The position numbers were made by a program, and so were the translations under genes. The notes below the pieces were generated by a model. The model had not been told where the DNA came from. It did no database searches and was given only the letters and a program-made list of their open reading frames with translations. Below are positions 16,632 to 26,830 of a stretch of 64,000 nt of DNA, in pieces; within the stretch, counting starts at the first letter, position 1, and every line of letters begins with the position of its first letter. Origin of the DNA: Candidatus Gastranaerophilales bacterium (GTDB lineage Bacteria > Cyanobacteriota > Vampirovibrionia > Gastranaerophilales > Gastranaerophilaceae); assembly GCA_947624645.1 (NCBI GenBank), contig CANQLG010000006.1, positions 27,113 through 91,112 of the forward strand. Direction: 5' to 3'.

Positions 16632-17669
16632 ATGAAAGATGAATTTAGATACGAAAGAATTTTAAATATTATTGATTTAATTATGACAATGCAGTCAAAT
16701 ACTTTCGGTGTGAGCTTAAAAGAGATACAAGAAAGTTATAATGTATCTCGCAGGACGGCTCAAAGAATGAAAGATATTGTCATGGAGCTTTACCCTCAGG
16801 TATCGGAATTGCAGACAAATTCCAAGATTAAACGCTGGGGTTTTAAAGGTAAACCCGTTAATTTATTCGATTTTAACTCGGATGATATTACGGATTTAGA
16901 AAATATAAAAGAACTTTGCAAAATAAATAATTTATCCGATAAATTACCCGTATTAAATAAAGTCATAGACAGCATAAAAAGTGCGAACAATCCTAACTTA
17001 ACCACACTTGAAAATGATATTGAAGCAATGATGGAATGCGAGGGCTATGCAGTAAGACAAGTAGCCAACTTTAACGTTGATAATAAAATTTTATCAGCAA
17101 TACGAATGGCAGTAAAATCTATGAAAAAGCTTCAATTTGATTATCAGGCAAAAGATTATTTTGATTTGAATGAAAAAAATATTGCGGGATTTAGAATTCA
17201 AAAAGGTTTAAAGCCGAAAAAGACAATAAAGGCAGAACCTTTAGGGATTTTATATGGGGAAAGACATTATCTTGTTGCAAAAAATGACGGGAAAATCAAA
17301 CAATATCTGCTTCATAGAATATCTGACATTAAAGTGCTTGATGAATATTTTACACCTGACTCGGACTTTAATTTAAAAGAATGGGCAAATTCTTCTTTTG
17401 GTATTTTTCATGATAAACCGATTAAAGTTAAATTAAAATTTAAAAAAGAAATAGCGCCCGATGTAATAAAATATAATTTTCATCCGACACAAAAGATAAG
17501 TCGGCAAAAAAATGGAGCGCTAGTCGTAACCTTTACATCTTCAGGGACTAAATCTATCTTATGGAATATTTTTAAATGGGGCGTTAATGTTGAAATCATT
17601 TCGCCCAAAAGTCTTAAAGATCAATATATTAACTATTTAAAAGATGTTCAGAAGTTGTATTTAATTTAA
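16632..17669 (+). CDS. WYL-domain transcriptional regulator
   Basis: The 345-residue protein has an N-terminal winged HTH (SLKEIQESYNVSRRTAQRMK, about residues 32-51). A central WYL domain follows with the PLGILYGERHYLVAKNDG block and HRISDIKVLDEYF, then a C-terminal WCX-type extension (WNIFKWGVNVEIISP). WYL proteins sense nucleic acid or small ligands and often control defence and stress loci. It is the last gene of the accessory block and is probably co-transcribed with the WG-repeat gene. Confidence 0.85.
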   Translation: MKDEFRYERILNIIDLIMTMQSNTFGVSLKEIQESYNVSRRTAQRMKDIVMELYPQVSELQTNSKIKRWGFKGKPVNLFDFNSDDITDLENIKELCKINNLSDKLPVLNKVIDSIKSANNPNLTTLENDIEAMMECEGYAVRQVANFNVDNKILSAIRMAVKSMKKLQFDYQAKDYFDLNEKNIAGFRIQKGLKPKKTIKAEPLGILYGERHYLVAKNDGKIKQYLLHRISDIKVLDEYFTPDSDFNLKEWANSSFGIFHDKPIKVKLKFKKEIAPDVIKYNFHPTQKISRQKNGALVVTFTSSGTKSILWNIFKWGVNVEIISPKSLKDQYINYLKDVQKLYLI

Positions 17670-17806
17670 TATTGAGATAATCAAACGGCTTCAGGCTTGC
17701 TTTGTGTTAGTGTTATTAGACATATATACAAAGTTAATGTTACAAAACTTCCGACCAAAACGGACTTAAATATACAACTTTGGTGGGTTCTTATCCCACA
17801 AAAACA

Positions 17807-17822
17807 GAGTCTTTTGACTCTT
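17807..17822. terminator. Hairpin between WYL gene and tRNA-His
   Basis: AGAGTC-TTTT-GACTCT forms a six-base stem followed on the plus strand by TTCTT and then A residues. It is a weak candidate terminator for the plus-strand WYL transcript, and may also shape the tRNA-His trailer on the other strand. The rest of 17670-17831 shows no coding frame. Confidence 0.4.
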
Positions 17823-17831
17823 TCTTAAAAA

Positions 17832-17908
17832 TGGGGCGGACAGTGGGAGTCGAACCCACGAATATCGGAACCACAATCCGAGGCCTTAACCACTTGGCGA
17901 TGCCCGCC
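17832..17908 (-). tRNA. tRNA-His(GUG)
   Basis: On the minus strand the RNA has the histidine-specific extra G(-1) opposite C73, an acceptor stem GCGGGCA/TGTCCGC, D-stem GCC/GGC, anticodon arm TCGGA-TTGTGGT-TCCGA (anticodon GTG) and T-arm GTGGG-TTCGACT-CCCAC. The bases after C73 are CCA, so the 3' end appears to be encoded, unlike in the tRNA-Ser of this window. Confidence 0.95.
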
Positions 17909-17966
17909 ATCTGTATTAGCAATATATAACAAAGATTCCTTTTTTTCAACTGTTTTATTAAAAATA

Positions 17967-17995
17967 AAAAAATCCCCTTTTTAAGGGGATTTTTT
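17967..17995. terminator. Intrinsic terminator of glnA
   Basis: A 13-base stem (AAAAAAATCCCCTT-type arm with its complement) closes on a three-base loop. A/T runs flank both sides, so it can work in both directions. It begins immediately after the glnA stop codon. Confidence 0.9.
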
Positions 17996-19345
17996 CTAAT
18001 ATTTTATAAGATAATTATCAAGTTCATATTGTGTTACTGCCGTTCTGTAACCCTCCCATTCTTTTAGTTTAGATTGCATAAATTCTTTGAATATATGTTC
18101 ACCTAATGCGGATTTTACTATGGCACTTTTCTTCATAAGCATTAATGCTTCATGCAAACTTCCGGGTAAAGTTTCAATTTTGGCTCTTTTTCTTTCTCTG
18201 TCATCCATTTTGAATATATTTTTATCTATATCTAACGGGGGTTTAATTTTTTTTGTAACACCGTCTATAATTGATTCCAAAATAACTGCTAAAGCCAGAT
18301 ACGGGTTGCAAGACGGGTCAGGTGAACGCAATTCTACCCTTGTAGCATTACCTCGTTTAGCGGGTACTCTTATTAGTGCGGAACGGTTTGCCAATGACCA
18401 AGCCAAATAAACAGGTGCTTCATACCCCGGAACGATTCTTTTATAACTGTTTACAATAGGGTTGGTAATCGCAGTGAAGCTCCTTACATGTTCTAATAAA
18501 CCTCCGATTGCATACAATGCCGTTTCCGATAATTCATGTGCTCTTCTTGCATCATAGAATGTGTTTTTACCGTTCTTAAATAAAGACAGATTACAATGCA
18601 TACCCGAACCATTAATACCATATACCGGCTTTGGCATGAATGTTGCGTGTACGCCGTGTTTATTTGCTACTGCCTTTACTGCATATCTGAATGTTACTAT
18701 GTTATCTGCGCTTGTTAAAGCATCTTCATACTTAAAATCAATTTCATGCTGACCGTCTGCTACTTCATGGTGGCTCGCTTCTACTTCAAACCCCATGGCG
18801 GTAATGGTTCTTACTATTTCTTTTCTTATGTTTTCACCCATATCTTCAGGAGCTGCATCATAATACCCTGCTCTGTCATGAGTTTCCATTATAGGTTTAC
18901 CGTTTTCATCTTTTTTGAAGATAAAAAACTCTGCTTCGGGACCTACATTCATTTCATACCCTAAGTCCTTAGCTTTTTTCATAACTCGTTTCAGATTTGC
19001 TCTCGGGCATCCTTCAAACGGAGTTCCGTCGGGGTTATGTATGTCGCATATTATTCTTGCCACATTTGTACCCGTTACTTTATCTTCACGGAACGGTAGC
19101 AGTGTAAAAGTAGTTAAATCAGGATAAAAATACATGTCCGATGTTTCTATATTTCTAAAACCTTTTATTGATGAACCGTCCAGCATCATCTCATTATTCA
19201 ATATTTTATCAATTTGAATAACAGGTACGGACATATTTTTTACGGTCCCGTTTATATCGCAAAATTGAAGCTTTATAAATTCAACCTTTTTGTCTTTTAT
19301 AATTTTTTTTATTTCTTCAGGTGTGTATGGTTTCCTTTGTGCCAT
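17996..19345 (-). CDS. glnA: Glutamine synthetase, type I (alpha subclass)
   Basis: Makes glutamine from glutamate, ammonia and ATP in the cytoplasm. At 449 residues it has the GSI beta-grasp N-terminus (DGSSIKGF), metal-binding GPEAEFFIF and EVADGQHEIDF, the NGSGMH block, and the ATP-site RVPAKRGNATRVELRSPDPSCNPYLA. The short length and DKNIFKMDDRERKRA region lack the adenylylation Tyr of GSI-beta. The enzyme is therefore the Firmicutes-like alpha type, controlled by feedback or protein partners and not by GlnE. It is preceded by a good promoter and a set of AAAATTGCA boxes and followed by a strong terminator, so it is monocistronic. Confidence 0.97.
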   Translation of the reverse strand: MAQRKPYTPEEIKKIIKDKKVEFIKLQFCDINGTVKNMSVPVIQIDKILNNEMMLDGSSIKGFRNIETSDMYFYPDLTTFTLLPFREDKVTGTNVARIICDIHNPDGTPFEGCPRANLKRVMKKAKDLGYEMNVGPEAEFFIFKKDENGKPIMETHDRAGYYDAAPEDMGENIRKEIVRTITAMGFEVEASHHEVADGQHEIDFKYEDALTSADNIVTFRYAVKAVANKHGVHATFMPKPVYGINGSGMHCNLSLFKNGKNTFYDARRAHELSETALYAIGGLLEHVRSFTAITNPIVNSYKRIVPGYEAPVYLAWSLANRSALIRVPAKRGNATRVELRSPDPSCNPYLALAVILESIIDGVTKKIKPPLDIDKNIFKMDDRERKRAKIETLPGSLHEALMLMKKSAIVKSALGEHIFKEFMQSKLKEWEGYRTAVTQYELDNYLIKY

Positions 19346-19381
19346 AATTTTTACCTTTCTTTTTTCATACTACGATTTTTA

Positions 19382-19410
19382 ATTATAATTACATGCTTGC
19401 AATTTTACAA
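19382..19410 (-). promoter_or_regulatory. Promoter of glnA
   Basis: On the minus strand TTGTAA (19405-19410) and TATAAT (19382-19387) are 17 bases apart, with the start of transcription about 30 bases before the glnA ATG. An AAAGAAAGG lies before the start codon. Confidence 0.6.
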
Positions 19411-19532
19411 GTAAAAATTTCGTTTTTAGCAAAATTGCATTAAAAAAATTGCAAAAATGCCAATTTTTTAGTGCATCTTCTCTTATTTTTGATGTTTTAA
19501 TGCTAAACTTAATACTTTTAACAAAAATTGCA
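19398..19532. promoter_or_regulatory. Repeated AAAATTGCA boxes upstream of glnA and nadE
   Basis: AAAATTGCA occurs at 19431-19439, 19445-19453 and 19524-19532, and in inverse orientation (TGCAATTTT) at 19398-19406, which overlaps the glnA -35 box. Four copies in 135 bases between two nitrogen-related genes suggest binding sites for a nitrogen regulator. The boxes match neither the NtcA (GTA-N8-TAC) nor the GlnR consensus. Confidence 0.4.
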
Positions 19533-19570
19533 AATTTTGACTATTTTTTTTCATATCGGATAATAAAATT

Positions 19571-21343
19571 ATGAATAAAATAGTACTGGCACAAATTGAT
19601 ACAATAGCAGGAAATATTAACCATAACAGTCAAAAAATTATTGACTGCATTATTAAGGCTAAACAAAATAATGCCGATTTGATTATATTCCCTGAACTCG
19701 CACTTATGGGATATCCTTTCGGTGATATTTTTATAAGACATAAATCAATAATAACAAAACAATTACAAGCTCTTGAATATATAACATCTCTTTCGGACGG
19801 CATAACTGCACTCGTAGGATTCGCTGAACCTACTTGGGATGCCAACAAAAAACCGTTCTATAACTCCGTTGCAGTTGCACAAAACGGTAAAATAATCAAT
19901 ATCGCAAGAAAAAGATTATTGCCTAATTATTCGGAATTTAACGATTACAGGTATTTTGAACCTGCGGATAAATCTTGTGAAATTTTTGAAATTAACGGCG
20001 AAAAATACGGAATTTTAGTCTGTGAAGACAGTTTTAACGATAAATCATTTTTTAAAGGCAATTCCATATATAATATTGATCCCGTTGCGGAATTGATGAA
20101 GCAAAAACCTGATACTCTCATAAATTGTTCTTGTTCACCCTCAAGATGCGCAAAAGAATATCTTAAAAATTCACTGTTCTCAACTATTGCAAAAAAATAT
20201 TCCGTTAACTATATCTATGTTAATCAGGCTGGATATGCGGATAATCTTTGCTTTGACGGAAGCTCCAGAATCTATGACAAAAACGGAAACATTACGCTTC
20301 GTGCTAAAACGTTCGAAGAAGATTTCGTTATTACTTCCGATAATACAGGCAAAATTAATCCCTTGCCGACAGGCATGGATAAAAAAATCAATCTGAACAA
20401 TTTTAATACCGATTATTCAACTGATTTAGACAGAACTTACAAAAGTATTTTATTCGGAATAAAAGAATATTTTTGTAAAAACGGTTTTACTAAAGCAGTA
20501 TTGGGGTTATCAGGCGGATTGGATTCTTCAATATGCGCACTACTCTTAGCTGACGCTTTGGGTAAAGAAAATGTTTGGGGCATTTCAATGCCAAGCAGGA
20601 TAACCTCTTGTCAATCAAAAGATGATGCAAAAATTTTAGCCGATAATTTGGGAATAAATTTTCTTGAAATTCCGCTTGCGGAAACTATTGACCCGTTAAA
20701 ATCGGTATTAAATTCCGCCTTTGACAAAATCAAAACGGATAAATATTCTAAATCAACTACAATAGAGAATTTGCAGGCACGTTTGAGAGCCACTATATTA
20801 TGGAGTATTTCTAATGAACATAAGCAAATGCTTCCTATTGCCACCAGTGATAAATCAGAAGCATACATAGGCTATGCAACGGTTAATGGTGATATGTCAG
20901 GCGGATTTGCGCCCATTGCCGATGTTACAAAGACAAAACTTTTTGCTCTCGGGCATTTTTTAAACAAAATCAGACCGCAAAAAGATGTCATACCTCAATC
21001 CATACTTGAAAAACCTCCGGGTGCCGAGTTGAAAATTAATCCCAAAACAGGCAAAACTGTCTGCGCCGAAGAAGAAAATATGCCATATGAATTTTTAGAC
21101 GAAATTATTTGGTTTGTTGAAAATAAAGGATTTGGGTTTGATGATTTATTTAACCATAAATTCTTGTACGAGAAAAAGCATGCTTTATCTGATGAAGAAA
21201 AAACCGAATGGATTAATAAATTCTTCCGTAAATCACAATTCGCTGTTTATAAATGGCATATTCTTCCGCCCTCGGTTGTTGTTGATATTCATTCTATTAA
21301 TTCCGTGGAATATCGTCAGCCTATTATCTCTTGTATTAATTAA
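19571..21343 (+). CDS. nadE: Glutamine-dependent NAD+ synthetase
   Basis: Final step of NAD synthesis: amidation of deamido-NAD with ammonia from glutamine. The 590-residue protein joins an N-terminal nitrilase-type glutaminase to a C-terminal synthetase. The glutaminase has the triad in FPELALMGYP (Glu), RKRLLPNYSEF (Lys) and LVCEDSF (Cys). The synthetase has a PP-loop LGLSGGLDSS and SDKSEAYIGYATVNGD. TTGACT at 19537-19542 and GATAAT at 19559-19564 put the transcription start at or next to the ATG, and there is no Shine-Dalgarno, so the message is probably leaderless. The stop overlaps that of the convergent 74-residue gene. Confidence 0.96.
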   Translation: MNKIVLAQIDTIAGNINHNSQKIIDCIIKAKQNNADLIIFPELALMGYPFGDIFIRHKSIITKQLQALEYITSLSDGITALVGFAEPTWDANKKPFYNSVAVAQNGKIINIARKRLLPNYSEFNDYRYFEPADKSCEIFEINGEKYGILVCEDSFNDKSFFKGNSIYNIDPVAELMKQKPDTLINCSCSPSRCAKEYLKNSLFSTIAKKYSVNYIYVNQAGYADNLCFDGSSRIYDKNGNITLRAKTFEEDFVITSDNTGKINPLPTGMDKKINLNNFNTDYSTDLDRTYKSILFGIKEYFCKNGFTKAVLGLSGGLDSSICALLLADALGKENVWGISMPSRITSCQSKDDAKILADNLGINFLEIPLAETIDPLKSVLNSAFDKIKTDKYSKSTTIENLQARLRATILWSISNEHKQMLPIATSDKSEAYIGYATVNGDMSGGFAPIADVTKTKLFALGHFLNKIRPQKDVIPQSILEKPPGAELKINPKTGKTVCAEEENMPYEFLDEIIWFVENKGFGFDDLFNHKFLYEKKHALSDEEKTEWINKFFRKSQFAVYKWHILPPSVVVDIHSINSVEYRQPIISCIN

Positions 21344-21564
21344 ATATCAAGTTTTTTTTCCACTTCTTCAAATTGATTGTATATATCATCCATAAGACGC
21401 TGTAATATAACAGAAATATTTGCCATTTCTATATTAGCTATATCAACTTCCTTATTTAATCCGGAATATAACAACTCTACAAGGGTTTTTGCAAGTCTGA
21501 TATTAGTCCCTATTTCAATAATTTCATCGTTTGTTATATCCTGAATATTTTTAGATTTTTTCAT
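21340..21564 (-). CDS. Small conserved-looking protein, last gene of the glyQ-permease operon
   Basis: A 74-residue, acidic, predominantly helical protein (IGTNIRLAKTLVELLYSGL) with no recognised domain and no membrane segment. It overlaps the permease gene by four bases (ATGA) and so is translationally coupled to it. Its stop overlaps the convergent nadE stop. The coupling makes it likely to be real; a role with the permease is only a guess. Confidence 0.6.
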   Translation of the reverse strand: MKKSKNIQDITNDEIIEIGTNIRLAKTLVELLYSGLNKEVDIANIEMANISVILQRLMDDIYNQFEEVEKKLDI

Positions 21565-23117
21565 CTTAAAACTTTATCTTCCGAGTTTGATTCTTCTACA
21601 TGCTGCAATTTCAAAGCAACTTGTTTTCTGTTACTTTGATATCCGTACATAAAATATATAACTACACCGAGAACCAGCCAAAGCGGAAATAACATAGCTG
21701 ATGTTTTAACTTCTCGTAATGCAACAATCATTAAACCGGAACAAAATACTATACCGATAATTGGGAACCAAGGACAGCACGGAACTTTAAACGGTCTTGG
21801 TCTGTTTGGTTCAGTTTTTCTTAATAGTATAATTCCTATACAAACGATTACAAAAGAAGTAAACGTTCCGAATATAGCGAGTTCTGCCGCTACCTGCATA
21901 TTTATAAATAAAGAACCTATTAAAATTAATATTGTTGAAATTACTGTTATTACCCATGGTGTTTGGAATTTTGGGTGAACTTTTTTCATAATCGGAGGTA
22001 GAAATCCGTCACGTGCCATTGCATATAAAATTCTTGTTGTACCGAATTGTAAAACCAAAAGTACGGAAGTCAGTCCTGCTAACGCTCCGATGGCTATTGC
22101 ACCTGCAAACCAATCTTGACCTATAAAACTCATTGCTGCCGCAATAGGTGCTTTTAAATCTATTTGGCTCATTGGAATCATACCTGTTAAAACTATTGTA
22201 ACAAGTCCGTATATTAAAGAACAAATGAGTAATGAGCCGATTAACCCAATAGGCAGATTCTTTTGCGGGTTTTTAGTTTCTTCTGCCGCTGTTGATATAG
22301 CGTCAAACCCAATGTATGCGTAAAATATTGCAAATGCACCCATTAAGATTCCTTTTACGCCAAAAGGTGCAAACGGAGTCCAATTTTCAGGTCTTACATA
22401 AAATGCACCGACACCTATAAATAAAGCAATTACCGCAACTTTTACAAATACCATTATTTTAGCAAAATTTGCAGATTCCTGAATACCTTTTAATAAGATT
22501 AAACCTATTATTGTAATGATTATCATAGCAGGTAAATTAATGCAAAAAGGCATACCTAAAAAATGCGGTATTGATGCATCGGGATTTGCCGTTACGGCAC
22601 TGTTATAATCATTTATCAGCCAAACGGGCGGATTTTTCAGCGCTTCAGGTAATGCGGGAAATCCCTCAAACAATTTTATAAGATATCCTGTCCAGCTTGA
22701 CGCAACAGCTATTGTACCTATTGCATATTCAAGCATTAATACCCAGCCCATCATCCAAGCAGGAAACTCACCCATTGTTGCAAATGTATATATATATGCA
22801 CTTCCTGATACGGGTATCATAGATGCAAATTCAGCATAACATAATGCGGGAAATATACACGCAATAGCTACAAGTACTATTGATATAACTAATGCAGGAC
22901 CGGCGCCTACTCTTTCCGTTGTACCTATAACAGCAGAACCAATCATAACAAATATTCCGGCACCAATAATTGCGCTAATTCCTAATATTATAAGGTCAAA
23001 AGCGTTTAAACTCTTTTTTAATCCGCCTGCGGCAGACTGTTCCAAAAATTCATCAGGATTCTTCTTTCTCAACAGGTTTGCCACAAATCTGCTTAATAAA
23101 TTCTGCGGGTTTTGCAT
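21561..23117 (-). CDS. APC-family amino acid permease (CAT/YfnA-like)
   Basis: A 518-residue inner-membrane protein with about 12-14 hydrophobic segments. It carries the APC helix 1 signature (GISAIIGAGIFVMIG) and the YAYIGFDAISTAAEETKNPQKNLP block of cationic amino acid and YfnA-type transporters. Substrate is probably one or more amino acids, imported with protons; specificity is not visible. It lies 16 bases downstream of glyQ in the same operon. Confidence 0.9.
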   Translation of the reverse strand: MQNPQNLLSRFVANLLRKKNPDEFLEQSAAGGLKKSLNAFDLIILGISAIIGAGIFVMIGSAVIGTTERVGAGPALVISIVLVAIACIFPALCYAEFASMIPVSGSAYIYTFATMGEFPAWMMGWVLMLEYAIGTIAVASSWTGYLIKLFEGFPALPEALKNPPVWLINDYNSAVTANPDASIPHFLGMPFCINLPAMIIITIIGLILLKGIQESANFAKIMVFVKVAVIALFIGVGAFYVRPENWTPFAPFGVKGILMGAFAIFYAYIGFDAISTAAEETKNPQKNLPIGLIGSLLICSLIYGLVTIVLTGMIPMSQIDLKAPIAAAMSFIGQDWFAGAIAIGALAGLTSVLLVLQFGTTRILYAMARDGFLPPIMKKVHPKFQTPWVITVISTILILIGSLFINMQVAAELAIFGTFTSFVIVCIGIILLRKTEPNRPRPFKVPCCPWFPIIGIVFCSGLMIVALREVKTSAMLFPLWLVLGVVIYFMYGYQSNRKQVALKLQHVEESNSEDKVLR

Positions 23118-23133
23118 TGTCTATTTTCCTTTT

Positions 23134-24024
23134 CTATACATTAACGTTTTGTTTTTTTAATAACGGATATCCTAATTCCTTACGCTGCTCAACGTATAAT
23201 TGAGCTACCATTGCTGCCATTCTTCTGACTCTATTTATATAATTTATTCTTTCATCTCTGCTGATTACTCCTCTTGCATCCAATAAATTGAATGTATGAG
23301 AGCATTTTAATACATAATCATACGCAGGAAGCACTATTTTAGCTTCTACGCATGATTCAACTTCCGCTTGGAATAAATCAAACATTTTAAATAATCTTTC
23401 GGGAGTTGAATATTCAAAGTTATATTTTGATTGCTCTATTTCATTTTGCAGATATATTTCTCCGTATTTTAATTCTTTATTCCACATAACGTCGTATACG
23501 GAATCCACATTTTGAAGATACATTGCGATACGTTCAAGTCCATAAGTAATTTCAAGTGCAACAGGTCTTATTTCAAGTCCGCCTACTTGTTGGAAGTAAG
23601 TAAATTGAGTGATTTCCATGCCGTCAAGCCAAACTTCCCAGCCGACGCCTGCTGCACCCAATGTTGGAGACTCCCAATTATCTTCAACAAATCTGACATC
23701 ATGTTTTGATAAATCAATCCCCATAGCTTCCAAGCTTTTTAAATACAGCTCTTGAGAGTTTTCAGGCGAGGGCTTTAATATAACCTGATATTGAAAATAA
23801 TGCCCCAATCTGTTAGGGTTTTCACCGTATCTTGCGTCAGTGGGTCTGCGGCATGGTTCTACCATCGCCGTATTCCAAGGTTCGGGCCCCAAGGAACGCA
23901 AAAATGTTGCAGGGTTCATTGTACTTGCACCCTTTTCTATATCATAAGGCTGCTGTATTATACAACCATAATCACTCCAAAACTTAGATAAATTCAATAT
24001 TAATTCTTGAAACGTTAAACCCAC
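23134..24024 (-). CDS. glyQ: Glycyl-tRNA synthetase alpha subunit
   Basis: Catalytic subunit of the alpha2beta2 bacterial GlyRS, which charges tRNA-Gly. The sequence matches the family from [20 protein letters not shown] through [26 protein letters not shown] and the class II motifs ([35 protein letters not shown]). I start it at GTG 24022-24024, because AGAGGA lies ten bases upstream and the product then begins MGLTFQEL as in other GlyQ proteins. The upstream in-frame ATG at 24066 would add 14 non-conserved residues. The beta subunit GlyS is not in this window. Confidence 0.96.
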   Translation of the reverse strand: MGLTFQELILNLSKFWSDYGCIIQQPYDIEKGASTMNPATFLRSLGPEPWNTAMVEPCRRPTDARYGENPNRLGHYFQYQVILKPSPENSQELYLKSLEAMGIDLSKHDVRFVEDNWESPTLGAAGVGWEVWLDGMEITQFTYFQQVGGLEIRPVALEITYGLERIAMYLQNVDSVYDVMWNKELKYGEIYLQNEIEQSKYNFEYSTPERLFKMFDLFQAEVESCVEAKIVLPAYDYVLKCSHTFNLLDARGVISRDERINYINRVRRMAAMVAQLYVEQRKELGYPLLKKQNVNV

Positions 24025-24120
24025 AATTAATAGTCCTCTTTTCTCATCTTTAACATTGTATATCAAACATGATTTTTTTTAAAACATACCTATTGTATTA
24101 GATACACTTCTTAAAATCGA

Positions 24121-25197
24121 TTACTTATTAAAAATTCTTCTTATTCTATCAAAAATATTATTGGATAATTTAGTATCAGGTTTTTCAAAAATTCTATCAA
24201 ACCACCATTTATATACGAATGAGAAATCAATTTCATTATATATTTCGGGATAATCTTTTTGGAATATAAAATATTTTACAAAATTTTTTATTTGTTCACT
24301 TATCGGTTTATCGGCATTTTCACTCAACCAAAATCTGTCTATACTTAATATTACTTTTTTTATTGAACATTCTCTTGCCAGTTTATAAAATTGTTTTGCT
24401 TCTTCTATATTATCATTTATATTTGGACATAAAATATATTTAAGCATAACATTATCATAAAAAATTTTATTGCCGGCTTGTGCATATTTTGTTATATTTT
24501 CTTTAACTTTTTCAAACATTTTTACACGTTTAATTTTTTCAAATGTTTCTTTTGTACCGCAATCAATTGAACATATTAATGATGCTTTATTTGTATTAAG
24601 AGCCTTTTCTATACTTTTATTGTAAATTATTCCATTTGTCAAAATTTGAAATTTGCAATTATGTTTTAGTCCAAAATCAATTATATATTCGAGTTCATCA
24701 GGATATAGCGTGCATTCTCCACCTGCAATTTCTATTAAAGTTTCTTCATTGACCATGTTTTCTTGGGAATTGTTAACATATTCAATGAACGGTTTTATAT
24801 CATAATATTTTTCTTTATTTATTTTTTCAAAAAGATTGATATCTTCACTATCTCCCGTTAAACAACAATATATGCATCGGCAGTTACACACAAGTCTTTC
24901 TTTAAAAGAAAGTCTTTTAAACGGAATTTTATTAATTAAATTTTTATCAATTTCTATCGGTTCATATAAGTTGCAATTTTTACAAAATTCAGGTATTTTA
25001 CCTCGCTTGCAGATATCTATATACTTATTTCTTAACGTGATATAAGAAGTTAAAATTTCAGGTGAAGTATTTTCATCTGCTTTGATAAAGTATTTTTCAA
25101 CAGCGCCATCTTCTTCCCAAATTCTTGAACTGCAAGGTACTATTCTGTTAGAAACGAATTCTATACTTTGAAGCAGAAATTTGCATATTTTTACCAT
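24121..25197 (-). CDS. Radical SAM protein of unknown substrate
   Basis: The 358-residue protein has the CxxxCxxC radical SAM motif as C104-C108-C111, the downstream GGECTLYPDELEYII block (GGE motif) and ILTNGIIYN. Unusually, about 100 residues precede the motif. This part contains C63, C72 and C75 in an arrangement (C.RGKIPEFCKNC) like half of a SPASM auxiliary cluster, normally found C-terminal to the barrel. It has no peptide or partner gene nearby. The product could be a peptide- or sugar-modifying enzyme; the substrate is unknown. Confidence 0.8.
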   Translation of the reverse strand: MVKICKFLLQSIEFVSNRIVPCSSRIWEEDGAVEKYFIKADENTSPEILTSYITLRNKYIDICKRGKIPEFCKNCNLYEPIEIDKNLINKIPFKRLSFKERLVCNCRCIYCCLTGDSEDINLFEKINKEKYYDIKPFIEYVNNSQENMVNEETLIEIAGGECTLYPDELEYIIDFGLKHNCKFQILTNGIIYNKSIEKALNTNKASLICSIDCGTKETFEKIKRVKMFEKVKENITKYAQAGNKIFYDNVMLKYILCPNINDNIEEAKQFYKLARECSIKKVILSIDRFWLSENADKPISEQIKNFVKYFIFQKDYPEIYNEIDFSFVYKWWFDRIFEKPDTKLSNNIFDRIRRIFNK

Positions 25198-25288
25198 TTT
25201 GTTATTCCTTTTTTACAAAGCAATATAATATTTTATATACAAATATTATAGCAACAGTTTAAAAATTTATTATAAATTTAAAAAAATA

Positions 25289-25320
25289 AAAGAACCAATT
25301 TAATTCAAAATTGGTTCTTT
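25289..25320. terminator. Intrinsic terminator of gapA
   Basis: Arms AAAGAACCAATTT and AAATTGGTTCTTT form a stable stem of about 12 bases. On the minus strand it is followed by TTTTATTTTTTT, so it ends the GAPDH transcript. Confidence 0.9.
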
Positions 25321-25342
25321 GTTTAATACTTTGTTATGAAAA

Positions 25343-26380
<1,038 letters not shown>

Positions 26381-26396
26381 TTATTGTTCATGTGTA

Positions 26397-26425
26397 TTTA
26401 TAAATTAAACATAAAGTTTAATCAA
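26397..26425 (-). promoter_or_regulatory. Promoter of gapA
   Basis: On the minus strand TTGATT (26420-26425) and TATAAA (26397-26402) are 17 bases apart, about 50 bases before the gapA start codon. Confidence 0.55.
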
Positions 26426-26493
26426 GTAAATTATTAAAAAAGAGAACAGGAGAATTTACAAGTGAAAAAATGTAAAAAATAATAAATAAAATT

Positions 26494-26661
26494 TTATTTT
26501 TGAATTTTTTTATCACTTTTAGTAATAATCAGTTTATCATTTTCCATAGTATACCTTACCATATCAGTCTCGGGATTAACATCCAAAAAACCGAGTATTA
26601 CCGAATTTATACTTAATGCCCATCCGTTGCCATTTCGCATTAATTTTCTGTCCACAGTCAT
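26494..26661 (-). CDS. Small AbrB/MazE-like (SpoVT-AbrB fold) protein
   Basis: A 55-residue frame begins MTVDRKLMRNGNGWALSIN, continues with VILGFLDVNPETDMVRYTME and ends with NDKLIITK. This is the swapped-hairpin AbrB pattern of MazE-type antitoxins (R-N-G-N-[SG]-W-A-L ... L-x-[VI]-N-P-E-T-D ... L-x-I-x-K). AAGGA lies six bases before the ATG. The usual L-x-[IL]-P-K is replaced by LSINS, as in a group of stand-alone small AbrB proteins. No toxin gene adjoins it. It lies upstream of gapA on the same strand, with the gapA promoter between them. Confidence 0.65.
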   Translation of the reverse strand: MTVDRKLMRNGNGWALSINSVILGFLDVNPETDMVRYTMENDKLIITKSDKKIQK

Positions 26662-26830
26662 TGATTTTCCTTACATTGTACTTGACAATATAATATATTT
26701 TGTAATAATTTATTTCTAATATGACTTAGTATGGTTATATGTAAGTTTTTAAATTTGCAATATACAAAAATTTGACCTTTTAGTATACTAATAATATGTA
26801 GCCTGCAAGTTCATAAAACGGAGTGAATAG

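Noticed and set aside
17832..17908. Integration site (att) at tRNA-His
   Set aside because: I found no direct repeat of the tRNA 3' end elsewhere in the window and no integrase gene, so an island boundary at this tRNA is not supported beyond position.
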